Assembly (NCBI GenBank): GCA_023091735.1
Contig: JALKBU010000981.1
Location: 1-19,075 of the forward strand
Direction of reading: 5' to 3'
Source: Trichomonas tenax
Taxonomy: Eukaryota > Parabasalia > Trichomonadida > Trichomonadidae
Length of the DNA: 19,075 nucleotides
The notes below the pieces were generated by a model, which saw only the letters and a list, made by a program, of their open reading frames with translations, searched no databases and had not been told where the DNA came from. Below are positions 8,393-17,540 of this stretch, piece by piece. Numbering within the stretch: position 1 is the stretch's first letter; every line of letters begins with the position of its first letter. Position numbers and translations under genes: made by a program.

Positions 8393-11300
8393 TTACAAAA
8401 TGTAGTTTGAAGCAAGAGATCGTACTAATCTCATAGCTACTTCTTTGACGGTATCTATACCATCATTCCTGTACTTCTGTGCAATCTCATCAACTCTGTA
8501 TGTCGCAAAGAAGGCCTTTGGTGTTGGCGTGACATCGACGAATAAGGCAAGAATGTTGAATGTTGATAGAAGAATTTCAGGATGACTCCTGAAAACTTTG
8601 CCTCTAAGGACTTTCATGACAGTTGCGACAAACTCAGATGATGACATTGAGATTGCCAGGTCATGGCACTTTTCGAGAATTGACAAAATCTTAGCCGCAC
8701 AGTCCACCTGCATTGTTGTGCCGACGCTTGTTGTGATCAATTCAGCACAAATGTTCGGGAAATCCATATGCTTCATTAACTCCTCCTGAACTTGCTGAGG
8801 CTTCTGAAGAGCCCATGTTTCGAAGCCATTGAGAACTTGATCTTTGTGATTGTGAGTGTGGAAGAGAGAATACAAAACAGCAAGTGCGTTGTATGTGATG
8901 AGTCTTTGCCTAACTTTAGAGTCGTGTGAGTGTGTCTTGATGAGGTCCAGGAAAACTGTCTTAGCGAGTTCTGTAAGCAAAGACTGATGCTTGATAATAT
9001 AAACAAGCATTGGAATAAGAGGAGCAATTTCAGCAGCTTCGTTGTGTGTCATACAACGTGTCATGTTGAATAATGCTGAGAAGCAGTTAGAAACTAACTG
9101 AGTCATGGAAACTTCGGCTTGATCGACTCTCAAGTAATCGAGAAGCTTTGTGCAGAGCTTTGTGCCCCACAATGCCTTGGCGACGGCCTGGTCCATTGTG
9201 ATATTATTGATTGCACGAGTGATTAAAACAAGGACATCATCATTAAGCTTGTTCTCATGTCCCGCAACTTTTTCTGCCTTTGTGAACAAAGCGTCGATAA
9301 ACTTTGGCGTTGCCATATTGAGTCTAACGATTGTATCGGCTTCGGAGAAGATAACGAAGAGCTCAGCAAGGATTTGAATCATGTCCGAATTATTGTCCAA
9401 GTCAACGAAACGCTCAGCAAGAAGATCGATAAGACCTGCTTGTGAGAAGATTCTTGAGATAGCAGACTTTGATGTTGACATTGGAGCCATGAAAACGTTA
9501 CGGACGCATCCAATAAGAATTGGTGTTGTCTCTGGTCTTTCATTGTGTTTGTTCTTCCTAAACACATTTGTGAGACCTGGGAGACCACCAGCAGAAATGA
9601 AGAGCTGAAGTAAGTGGTAGTCGACATTGCAGCCAAGCGCGCAGATGTAGCTGATCAATCTAAGTGCATTCATCTGAACCGATGGGCCATAGAATCTCTT
9701 TTCATCGACCCAATCCTCTGCATACTTGAGAAGTGGTGGAACGATACCCATGATGCAGAAGGAGCGCATGAGCGCTGGCTGATCTCTAACGACTTCAATG
9801 ATAACTGGAAGAGCATGCTCGAGAATATCTGGAATGTCATACTGAACGACAGAAAGAATTGGAATAAGACCGTGTCTGACACCAAGGTTGGCTCTGAGCT
9901 TCGGGTTCTCTTGGATGATCTTTAACAATTCAGCACAAATCTCGTTCGGGCGACGCTTGTTGCCCATTGGACCCATAAGATTTTCTGATGAATCGAGTGT
10001 TCTCACAGCATCTTCGTCGTCTTCGTGCGATGCTTTGAACTGCTCTGCGATCTGAATCAAGAGATCGAGATCGTTGAGAATTGTGTCCATTAACTCGTTT
10101 TCGCGCTGGACGGCATTATCTTCTTCTGTGGAGAAAATGCCTGTGAAAAGATCATCGATGTTCTTCTTCTGCTGGTTATGAGTATTCGACATGATATGAA
10201 GTTTCTCGGATTTGTTAACTGGTTGAATTTGAAGTCCACCAGGCTTTGGTTTGAACTGCAGGCCACCTACTGGATTCTTCGGCTGGATCTGAAGACCTGG
10301 AGATTTCTGCATCAATTTCATTGGCTGGCTCTTGCCGGATAATGGAGCGACATTGAATGTGGGCTTCTTAGCATCTGGTGTGAATGGCTTTCCTGCACTG
10401 ATAGCAAGAGTTGGCTTGTCACCAGCTGGAGCCAAATCACCGAACTCATCGTCGTCATCATCATCTTTGAACTTTGCGAGACCACTTGCAGGCTTAGCAA
10501 CAGGTGTTGGAGCAAGAGCCGGTTTGAGATTTCCGAAGTCATCGCCATCATCGTCGTCTTTGAACTTAGCAAGGCCTCCAGCTGGCTTTGGGGCAGCTGG
10601 TTTGAGATCGCCAAAATCGTCATCATCGTCGTCTTTGAATTTATCGAGACCAGACTTTGGCTTCTTAGCATCTGGTGTGAATGGCTTTCCTGCACTGATA
10701 GCAAGAGTTGGCTTGTCACCAGCTGGAGCCAAATCACCGAACTCATCGTCGTCATCATCATCTTTGAACTTGGCGAGACCAGAAGCCGGCTTTGCTGCTG
10801 GTGCTGGTGTAAGCGCTGGCTTCAAATCACCAAAGTCATCGTCATCATCATCTTTGAACTTATCGAGACTTGACTTTGCGGGAGCATGTTTCAATAGTTG
10901 TGGCGCTAAAGCCAGCTTTGGTGCTGCTGCCGGCTTCAAGTCTCCGAAGTCATCGTCATCATCTTCTTTGAACTGGGTTAATGTTGCTGCTGTCTTGCCG
11001 ACAGGTGTCAAAACTGGTTTCTTTGCAGCAGCTGGTGCAGCTGGTTTGAGATCGCCAAAATCATCGTCGTCATCATCTGCTTCTTTGAAGTTACTGAGTG
11101 ACGGACGTCCTTTCTTTAGCGGTTGATTCTGTGGTTTTTTAACACTGTCAAAATCGAAATCATCCTCATCATTTTCTTGGAATTTAGAAAGTGTAGGAGC
11201 TCTGTAGTTTGCCATGTGCTGTGTCATTGGCTTTTGTGGTGTTGCAGCTAAATCGGAGAAATTATTTTCCCCATCCTTTTCTTTGAACATACTAAGCGTG

Positions 11301-12601
11301 CGAGGCTTTGAGAAATTCTCTGGGATCTGTTTAATTGGTGGTCTGGCTGGTTTATCGCCAGCAAAATCATTATCGCTGTCTTCACTTTCTTTAAAAGTGC
11401 TTAATGTCCTACCTCTTGTAGGCACATTATCTAAATTTTTGACTTTAATTGGCTTTGTTTGTACTTCTTCACCGAACAAATCATCATCATCTTTTTCTGA
11501 GAAGCTTGAGAGTGACTTTTTACCGCTTGACGGCGGTGTTATTGCTAATGGGGAGACTCCATTATCATCACCCTCATCTTGTGGGAGTGAAATATTAATT
11601 GGACTCGGATTTTGTTTTGATGATGGGAAGTATGACGGCTGGAACAAGTTGCTCTGGACTTTGGCGTCTTCCTGGAAACGCTTCAGTTTGTCGTCATACT
11701 TTATATCTGTGAGTAAATCGTTATGTTCTAAAATAAAGATGTGATTTAGGAGTTGTTCTGTATTTTTGCGGAAAGTAACGTTCTTTGTTAGGCACGAAGT
11801 AAGAAAATCTTTGAAGTTTGACGTAATATCTTTTGGTAGAGGTGGCTCAGGATTTTGTACAATTTGGAACATGGCTCTCATTGGGTTTAACTCGAAATAT
11901 GGCGGTTGGCCTGTAAATAATTCGATCGCAGTGATGCCCAAAGACCAAATATCACATTTTTCTGTAGAAGGTTCCATCGAAAGAACTTCTGGTGCAGCCC
12001 AGAAAGGACTGCAAGCTGTAGGATCTTGGTTTTGGTTGTTGTCTGTTAATTTAACTGAAATACCGAAGTCAGATAATTTGCAATGTCCCTTGGTGAGCAA
12101 AATATTTGCAGCCTTGATATCTCTATGGATGATAGACTGCTCGTGGAGGTATTTCAGACCAAGGAGAACCTCGTATAAGTATTTCGACGCGAGATGTTCA
12201 TTGAAGTTTTCGAACTTTTTCTGGACATTTTGAAGGGAGCCACCTTCAGCAAACTCCATAACAATATATAGGAAGTCTTTTGTCTTGTGACTTGTAATGT
12301 ATTTAACAATATTCGGGTGATCTAAAGATGCCATCAACGAAATTTCTTGTTGGACGGAGTCCAAAGCATCTGGAAAGCGTATTAATGAGATAGTTTTAAT
12401 GGCTACATAAATACCCGTATCTTTATTTAAGCCTTGATACACGCATCCAAATGCACCACGACCTAATTTTGGTCCGAGCTGGAATTCATTGAAATCTTGG
12501 GGCTCAGCTTCGACCACAGGAGGTGGTATAATGATTGGCTCCTCTTTCTTGACTTTCTTCTTCTTCTTGATAACCTTCTTTCCATGAGGTTTCGCTGACA
12601 T
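8393..12601 (-). CDS. Cdc7/Cdc15/SepA/MAP3K-epsilon-type STE kinase with ARM/HEAT C-terminus
   Basis: 1402 residues from the ATG at 12601; the frame extends upstream to a TTG at 12619, which lies outside the predicted transcript. Order: a Lys-rich tail (8-19); a kinase domain (about 40-290) with glycine loop G47-x-G49-x-x-G52, K69, E86, catalytic HRDIKAAN 159-166, DFG 178-180, APE 203-205 and DIWSLG 217-222; a long disordered linker (about 300-885) with eleven acidic-Phe repeats; then alpha-helical ARM/HEAT-like repeats (about 886-1402). Kinase sequence plus C-terminal ARM array is the plan of plant MAP3K-epsilon and Dictyostelium SepA, relatives of fission-yeast Cdc7 and budding-yeast Cdc15 in the septation/mitotic-exit (Hippo-like) network, so a role in cytokinesis or cell polarity is likely. 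All catalytic residues are present. The activation-segment GTPxWMAPE reads CSPFWAAPE here, a mild oddity. Minus strand, upstream of the glycosyltransferase by 223 bp. Confidence 0.9.
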   Translation of the reverse strand: MSAKPHGKKVIKKKKKVKKEEPIIIPPPVVEAEPQDFNEFQLGPKLGRGAFGCVYQGLNKDTGIYVAIKTISLIRFPDALDSVQQEISLMASLDHPNIVKYITSHKTKDFLYIVMEFAEGGSLQNVQKKFENFNEHLASKYLYEVLLGLKYLHEQSIIHRDIKAANILLTKGHCKLSDFGISVKLTDNNQNQDPTACSPFWAAPEVLSMEPSTEKCDIWSLGITAIELFTGQPPYFELNPMRAMFQIVQNPEPPLPKDITSNFKDFLTSCLTKNVTFRKNTEQLLNHIFILEHNDLLTDIKYDDKLKRFQEDAKVQSNLFQPSYFPSSKQNPSPINISLPQDEGDDNGVSPLAITPPSSGKKSLSSFSEKDDDDLFGEEVQTKPIKVKNLDNVPTRGRTLSTFKESEDSDNDFAGDKPARPPIKQIPENFSKPRTLSMFKEKDGENNFSDLAATPQKPMTQHMANYRAPTLSKFQENDEDDFDFDSVKKPQNQPLKKGRPSLSNFKEADDDDDDFGDLKPAAPAAAKKPVLTPVGKTAATLTQFKEDDDDDFGDLKPAAAPKLALAPQLLKHAPAKSSLDKFKDDDDDDFGDLKPALTPAPAAKPASGLAKFKDDDDDDEFGDLAPAGDKPTLAISAGKPFTPDAKKPKSGLDKFKDDDDDDFGDLKPAAPKPAGGLAKFKDDDDGDDFGNLKPALAPTPVAKPASGLAKFKDDDDDDEFGDLAPAGDKPTLAISAGKPFTPDAKKPTFNVAPLSGKSQPMKLMQKSPGLQIQPKNPVGGLQFKPKPGGLQIQPVNKSEKLHIMSNTHNQQKKNIDDLFTGIFSTEEDNAVQRENELMDTILNDLDLLIQIAEQFKASHEDDEDAVRTLDSSENLMGPMGNKRRPNEICAELLKIIQENPKLRANLGVRHGLIPILSVVQYDIPDILEHALPVIIEVVRDQPALMRSFCIMGIVPPLLKYAEDWVDEKRFYGPSVQMNALRLISYICALGCNVDYHLLQLFISAGGLPGLTNVFRKNKHNERPETTPILIGCVRNVFMAPMSTSKSAISRIFSQAGLIDLLAERFVDLDNNSDMIQILAELFVIFSEADTIVRLNMATPKFIDALFTKAEKVAGHENKLNDDVLVLITRAINNITMDQAVAKALWGTKLCTKLLDYLRVDQAEVSMTQLVSNCFSALFNMTRCMTHNEAAEIAPLIPMLVYIIKHQSLLTELAKTVFLDLIKTHSHDSKVRQRLITYNALAVLYSLFHTHNHKDQVLNGFETWALQKPQQVQEELMKHMDFPNICAELITTSVGTTMQVDCAAKILSILEKCHDLAISMSSSEFVATVMKVLRGKVFRSHPEILLSTFNILALFVDVTPTPKAFFATYRVDEIAQKYRNDGIDTVKEVAMRLVRSLASNYIL
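10362..10771 (-). repeat. Recent 297-bp-offset internal duplication in the kinase linker
   Basis: Bases 10362-10474 and 10659-10771 are identical (113 bp). The next base differs (t at 10475, g at 10772; both codons Ala) and identity then resumes for nine bases. At protein level a 41-residue block (608-648 and 707-747) is exactly repeated. This points to a recent duplication or gene conversion within the repeat array. Confidence 0.9.
10433..11515 (-). repeat. Eleven acidic-Phe repeats in the kinase linker
   Basis: In-frame protein repeats at residues 363-723, of the form [S/T/G]-L-x-x-F-[K/S/Q]-[E/D]-(acidic run)-F-x-x-L. The four N-terminal copies (starting 363, 399, 435 and 470) are diverged; the seven others (501, 540, 578, 608, 651, 676 and 707) are nearly uniform. 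Six copies end in FGDL and one in FGNL. Spacers are Pro/Ala/Lys-rich. The gradient from diverged to uniform suggests newer copies lie toward the C-terminal side of the array. Confidence 0.9.
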
Positions 12602-12609
12602 AATTCCCG

Positions 12610-12614
12610 TGTGA
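12610..12614 (-). promoter_or_regulatory. Initiator element (TCACA) of the kinase gene
   Basis: On the minus strand TTTCACACGGG fits the trichomonad initiator TCA(+1)-Y-W, with the A at 12612. The leader to the ATG at 12601 would be 11 nt, typical of trichomonad mRNAs. It excludes the upstream TTG as a start. Established motif; its use here is inference. Confidence 0.5.
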
Positions 12615-12619
12615 AACAA

Positions 12620-13262
12620 GTTTTACTTTTTAAGAGAAAAACGATTATCGAAAAAAACTTATGTGCTATTTTGACGTGATATTTGATATGCATATAAAAA
12701 TGTGGACAATTTGATTAAATTTTTGATAGAATTTATTTTTTAAATCAAATATTCAAACGATACCCGTATATTTCCCTATTATGCATTTATTATTCCAGTG
12801 GAGGTGCATATGATAATGTAGTGAGTTTCTACATGCTGCTGTTCGTGAGAGAGGGTCAATCGGCTGTATATTTGAAATGTTATGTTTAATATTTTGCGAT
12901 TCACCAAAGCAATAATTGGCGCACCCTGTCAGATTTTTCGAGTGTCTTTCTCCTTACTTAACTCGCTATTGACGATCCATTCCTGGGCTTCTGTGGCATG
13001 ATGATAAAGAAAATTATGGATGTAAGCATATCAGCGTCATAATGTTGCAAGAAATTCCTTTCATCCTGGATAATTATTGTGTTTTTCAAAAAGATGTCTA
13101 AATTCATTCAAACTTCTTAATTATACCTCTGTTACCATGGAGGCTGCATTTATGCCCTCAAACAATCCAATTAATTTCCGATATTTCATCTAGGAAAATC
13201 TACCCAGCCAATCTTAACAGCATTGAAAAGATAATTAAGGCTTCACTTTCTTACTATCATAT
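12620..13262. other. Upstream region of the kinase gene, no intact gene
   Basis: No intact gene. Plus-strand frames around 12795-12985 carry short protein-like stretches (for example one starting GGAYDNVVSFY) broken by stops; they may be older debris continuing into the relic at 13263-13986. Confidence 0.4.
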
Positions 13263-13986
13263 ATGAATATTAGCGAAAGTTACTGTAATTTGAATGATTT
13301 CAAAATATCAACATTTTATTCTTCAGATGTCGACTATGCGATTCGACTACATTTGCAATACAACAATATACGATGCAGTGAAATTTACGGATTGACTCTT
13401 GATGAAAATTTCGAATCATTTCCAAGTTGGAATAGATATTTTCTGACATTAAACTTAGTTGAAGACACAGATGTATTTCATATCTTCACTGTTATTATAT
13501 GAAGAAAATCAAATTTGTAATACAAAAATAACGCAAAATTTGTCAGAATTACATTTTTTACTTGAAACAAGAGCAGCATGGACTGGGCATCATAACACAA
13601 TCCACTGCCATCTATTGTTGAGTCTATCCATCAGTAAAACGCTCCTCTATACCTACCTTTATCGAATTTCGAGACGATTTCTCGGCAAGCGAAACATTTG
13701 ATGCATCAAAATATATAGTTCACTTAACGCTATCCGATTGTATTTACGATGTCGCAGCATGATTCAAGGTTTCTCAAGGTAGAAGCATGATTGGACATCA
13801 AAATATCTACAAATTATCGCCAAATACAGACATAGTCATCTAAATGAGGATGGCAAGTCAGAAGAAGACGATGAAGCGGCCGAATCTATTCCAAATCTGA
13901 ATATTATTTTGTTCATTTTAAATACTTTGTTATTATACGCTTTATTGTTAATGCAACTAGGAGAGCTTAGATTTGTTCAATTTTAA
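13263..13986 (+). pseudogene. Decayed gene relic, unknown family, with possible C-terminal membrane segment
   Basis: Sense-like codons move between frames: 13263-13502 (79 codons from an ATG), 13459-13701, 13622-13840 (broken by TGA at 13760-13762), and 13789-13986. The third piece reads like real protein (FIEFRDDFSASETFDASKY, then IGHQNIYKLSPNTDIVI). The last ends with an acidic patch (SEEDDEAAES), a hydrophobic segment of about 20 residues and a short tail, as in a C-terminal membrane anchor. I do not recognise the family. The frame changes and stops argue for a pseudogene; a chance assembly of open stretches cannot be excluded. Confidence 0.35.
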
Positions 13987-14147
13987 AACAGGACATAAAT
14001 GTTGTTCATGTGTTCTCCACTAGTTTTTCACTCATTTTGATGTCTATCAGTGAAGATATCCCTATAGCCAGTGAAAACTAATGAATTGTCGCTTAAGAAT
14101 TCACAAGTTCTTTGAAATTCTCACAATATCATCACAACCAAGGCATT

Positions 14148-14207
14148 AACAGTCAATAAACCACAAATACGAAGCTGATCTTCACAATCAATGGTTTATT
14201 GACTGTT
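14148..14207. repeat. Inverted repeat / hairpin 1
   Basis: Arms 14148-14163 and 14192-14207 are perfectly complementary over 16 bp (AACAGTCAATAAACCA on the left), with a 28-nt loop. It is not positioned behind any gene, so a terminator role is not indicated. Confidence 0.85.
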
Positions 14208-14372
14208 GATACCATCGATCTCCGTTCATTTCTAACTCATTTCAACATTTTTTGCGAATCTACACTTTATACGACTATTTGAGGTTCCTGTGTCATTTCA
14301 TGTCCCAGAAACCCCAGGGAGTCGTAAGAAATGCGATAAATTAAAAATATTCCATTTATCGATCTACAATAC

Positions 14373-14451
14373 TTGCTTTAGTTGTCTACTAGCATGACGA
14401 GCAAGTAGCTTATGCACACCAGTTTGTCATGTTACTAGACAACTAAAGCAA
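14373..14451. repeat. Inverted repeat / hairpin 2
   Basis: Arms 14373-14400 and 14424-14451 pair over 28 bp with three mismatches; the outer 16 bp (TTGCTTTAGTTGTCTA on the left) are perfect. The loop is 23 nt. Confidence 0.85.
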
Positions 14452-14483
14452 TTTACGTTTTATATTTATTTGTTAATTAATAT

Positions 14484-14569
14484 CATCAAAAATGATCAAT
14501 TTCGGGCACAGTTTCTGCAGATATTTGTTGTTCTGGAGAATTTGTGCTCGAAATTGATCATTTTTGATG
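14484..14569. repeat. Inverted repeat / hairpin 3
   Basis: Arms 14484-14510 and 14543-14569 pair over 27 bp with a single mismatch; the outer 21 bp are perfect. The loop is 32 nt. This is the strongest of the three consecutive hairpins. Confidence 0.88.
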
Positions 14570-16256
14570 GCATTTATTTTTTTTTGTGATAAATTGACGA
14601 CTCTAGGCAATAGCAAGCACAAACATTACATCTGCAGCTCACAGATATTTGATGTATATCATCCATAATGAAATGTAGCGCTTATTTATTTTTCAAGATC
14701 GAATATTGCTCTTTTCATTTTTCAACATCTATATTTAGTCCGCTTTAGAATTAGATGCTTATTTATTTTTCAATTGCATATATCTATTCGTTGGATGAAA
14801 TGAGTAAGAAACACGTCATTTTCAATGATATTAGATCTTTTGGATCATAATCTCGGTTTTCTAAGCTACTTTTCAGCATTTTGTTGATTAGCACATGAAT
14901 GAGTGATCAACATAGATACTGTAAGCTTTAAAATCGCTCAAAAAATACAGAAATGCGCAATTATGCTTTATTTTAACAGAAACATCTATATTTCGATCCA
15001 ATTTATCCAGTTATACACATAATTGGACAAGTGGGATTGAAGAATAGTTAGCTACAGTCATTATTAGTGTTAGATATTTATGATTGGACATTTTCAAGTA
15101 TGTATAGTGCATTAAACAGTGTACTCTTCACATAATACACAAACATATATCATATCCATACTTATACAATATCATAAATCTATTAAAGTGCCCTGATTTG
15201 CGTCATCGCGTAAAGTTTAGCGATAATATATAGTTTTCCCACAACATTATCATCTTCTATTCACTATATAGTGATGTGGATGAGGATGAATAGAGTTTTG
15301 ATGATATCAGCATCGCGAGGATTTACATCAACCGAAAATATGAGTTTTATATAAAGAATGTATAGTGTATATGGTTTATGTATCTTAGGAAGTGTGTTTA
15401 TTGAAAGATTTGTCATTATATTAAATTAATATATTCAATATTTTAATAAAATCGCTTAAAACTCTTTTACAAGGTATTACATGCTCATTGGTGTATGATT
15501 GAGTGCTTTAGAGTGCTCAAAGACACTAAATTGTGCTGAAACAAGCATGTTGTCAATTTTGCGCACGGGATTATTTAACCCATTGCACAGCATGCAGATT
15601 TTGCAATAAACACACAGCCTTGGTATGATCACATAGATAACACACATATAAGTATATTATCCCCTATGTTTATCTGAATATAAGCCGATAGCTGGCCTGT
15701 GATCCTCGTTTAATGAGTCCATAGGCCTTCACTTTTATATCATAAAAATTGTTCATTCGATCAATGCAGGAAAGTCACAAAGACATGGCACGCATGCAAA
15801 TTATATCAAGACTACCATTTAAATATTATCCCTTAATTAAACACTCTAACATACCATTTGTCTAGACTCTCAAATTGTATTTTCAACTACTCTTTATAAA
15901 ATAAAAATATACTAATCTAACTCTAATTATCATGTCACACTATCAACATTGTACTCTTTGGCGAACATACACGCTTTTAACCCCCATAAAATCACTTTAT
16001 GTATATTTGAATTAGTCATAAAGTATATGTAATAGAACATTTTAAGCTTGATATCATCATCAAAATGATAAGCTAAATACAATATAAATGATAAAATTCA
16101 ATTTAGCATCAAATCAAATTATGGATTCTGCATATTAGTTATCATTTAGCTTGATACCGTAATAGTGTCTTCCCTGTGATATGTTCCGATCATCTGTGCC
16201 ATTATCGGACTCTGATTCCTTCCATAGCGCGAAATAGAAAAAAACGACTCGCCCTC
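14570..16256. other. Long AT-rich non-coding stretch
   Basis: No open reading frame with protein character and no recognisable RNA gene. It contains a 17-bp exact direct repeat (GCTTATTTATTTTTCAA at 14680-14696 and 14757-14773) and a 14-bp palindrome TCACTATATAGTGA at 15261-15274. Nothing else stands out by eye. Confidence 0.5.
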
Positions 16257-16936
16257 TCAATTTTCACCTCATCTCATACCTCCTCGGCTATGTGCTGGTA
16301 AGTTATTACTAGATATCTTTTTAGAACCACCGGTTTGATTACTACTATTAGTACAATATAGAAATCTATCAACGATTTGTGTCCATGTACCAAATCATAA
16401 AGCTATACTAGGATTAGTACTATTCATAGATGTATAGATAGAACCTATTGGATATAAGTTTTGTATCATTTGAGATAACGATTTACTATTATTAACAAAT
16501 AATTGATATATATCATTTAATCTTTGATGAGCATCATAATAATATTCTTTATCTGGATCTTTTACAGAAACACTATCAGCTTTAATATTACTAAATTCTG
16601 TATGTGTATGATCTTTATCAGCTTTATTATTTATTATATTTTCTAAATCTTCATGTGTATGATTTATATTAGATTTATTATCATTTATTGAACATAACTT
16701 TCTAAATATTTATTTTCATTTGTTTAACGTTCTCTTTCAACAGGATTCTTATTCATATCTTCTGATGCTGCTGATTTCTCTAACACCTTTAGCATCTTTG
16801 ATAATAATGCTTTATTAGATAATTGTTGATAAACTAAACCGCTAGGTCTAGTTTAACAAAATGTTTATAACTAACTGCAGCTACACGCCGAAGATTAATT
16901 ACAAAGTATCTTTATTTTCAATTGCTTCAGCATTTT
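16257..16936 (-). pseudogene. Decayed phage tail-fibre / baseplate-collar-like gene
   Basis: Minus strand. The clearest part is an open frame at 16398-16709 with tail-fibre-style spaced His-x-His motifs (NHTHEDLENI, then DHTHTEF) and LYPIGSIYTSMNSTNP. Across a TGA at 16395-16397 it continues as FGTWTQIVDRFL, TGGSKKIS and NNLPAHS, ending at further TGAs (16269-16271 and 16257-16259). The order IGSIY, NSTNP, GFGTW, GRF/DRF, GGS, NLPAHSH is the signature of phage tail-collar and gp10-C-terminal-like domains. Phage relatives usually have Gly where the first TGA sits, suggesting GGA to TGA. Upstream, N-terminal-like sense continues in other frames (SYKHFVKLD, then RPSGLVYQQLSNKALLS), with a TAA at 16724-16726, so at least one frameshift and three stops are present. 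The likely source is a mobile element or lateral transfer; the domain call is by eye. Confidence 0.7.
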
Positions 16937-17540
16937 TTAAAAAAGGCCTTCTCACTCCCTTCAGCACTCAGGATTTTCTTTAAATTTAAATATTATACTA
17001 GGATAGTACTCAGCAATCTAGTTCGAAACATCTAAGCATGACTAACGCAGGATTTTAATTTCGTTTTTCAGTAAATTATTAATTTAAGTGGCAAATTTAA
17101 TTTTGAAAGATATATATATCTGTGGTGGTGTCAAATGATACTGTTGAAAGAAACTATGTAATTGCATTAGATAATTAGGACTGAAAATATCGATAATTGT
17201 GCCCTATCACAATGGATTTATATTGCACATGTCTGCATAAACTGTGTTATAGTGATGATTGTGGCTTTTACAGAGATTTGAAATTTGATCCATATATTGG
17301 TGAAACAAAATACGTTTATTTTGAGTTTGATTGTTATTAACATGTAGTATAACTTGCATGCATAGCAATCATGTGTGTGTCAAACAATGATTATCAATAT
17401 TGAGCTAGTTGTGTGATGTTTATGTATACAAAAAATAATCGACGCAAGGAATGAATGTTTCAGCTATTTCTCACCAAAGAATAGGATAGAAGATATATGT
17501 TGTATAGGCATATATGTTTATATGTGTATTATGTATAGGT
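16937..17540. other. Intergenic before the minisatellite
   Basis: No supported gene. It holds a 14-bp palindrome AGATATATATATCT at 17108-17121 and a 42-codon ATG-to-stop frame at 17212-17340 (plus strand, Cys-rich start MDLYCTCLHKLC) with no recognisable family; I do not call it a gene. Confidence 0.5.

Noticed and set aside
10332..11126. 264-codon plus-strand open frame opposite the kinase linker
   Set aside because: It is the antisense shadow of the acidic repeats: GAT/GAC runs read as Ser on the other strand, giving low-complexity Ser-rich sequence.
9150..12233. Several other 75-180-codon plus-strand frames opposite the kinase
   Set aside because: They overlap a clearly real coding region on the other strand and have no domain character of their own.
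14680..14773. 17-bp exact direct repeat GCTTATTTATTTTTCAA
   Set aside because: A-T-rich and only two copies; noted in the region entry but too weak to suggest an element or target-site duplication.
17018..17040. GTTCGAA resembling a tRNA T-loop
   Set aside because: No flanking T-stem pairing and no acceptor, D or anticodon arm can be drawn around it.
17212..17340. 42-codon ATG-to-TAA frame
   Set aside because: Too short, no family resemblance, and flanked by non-coding DNA.
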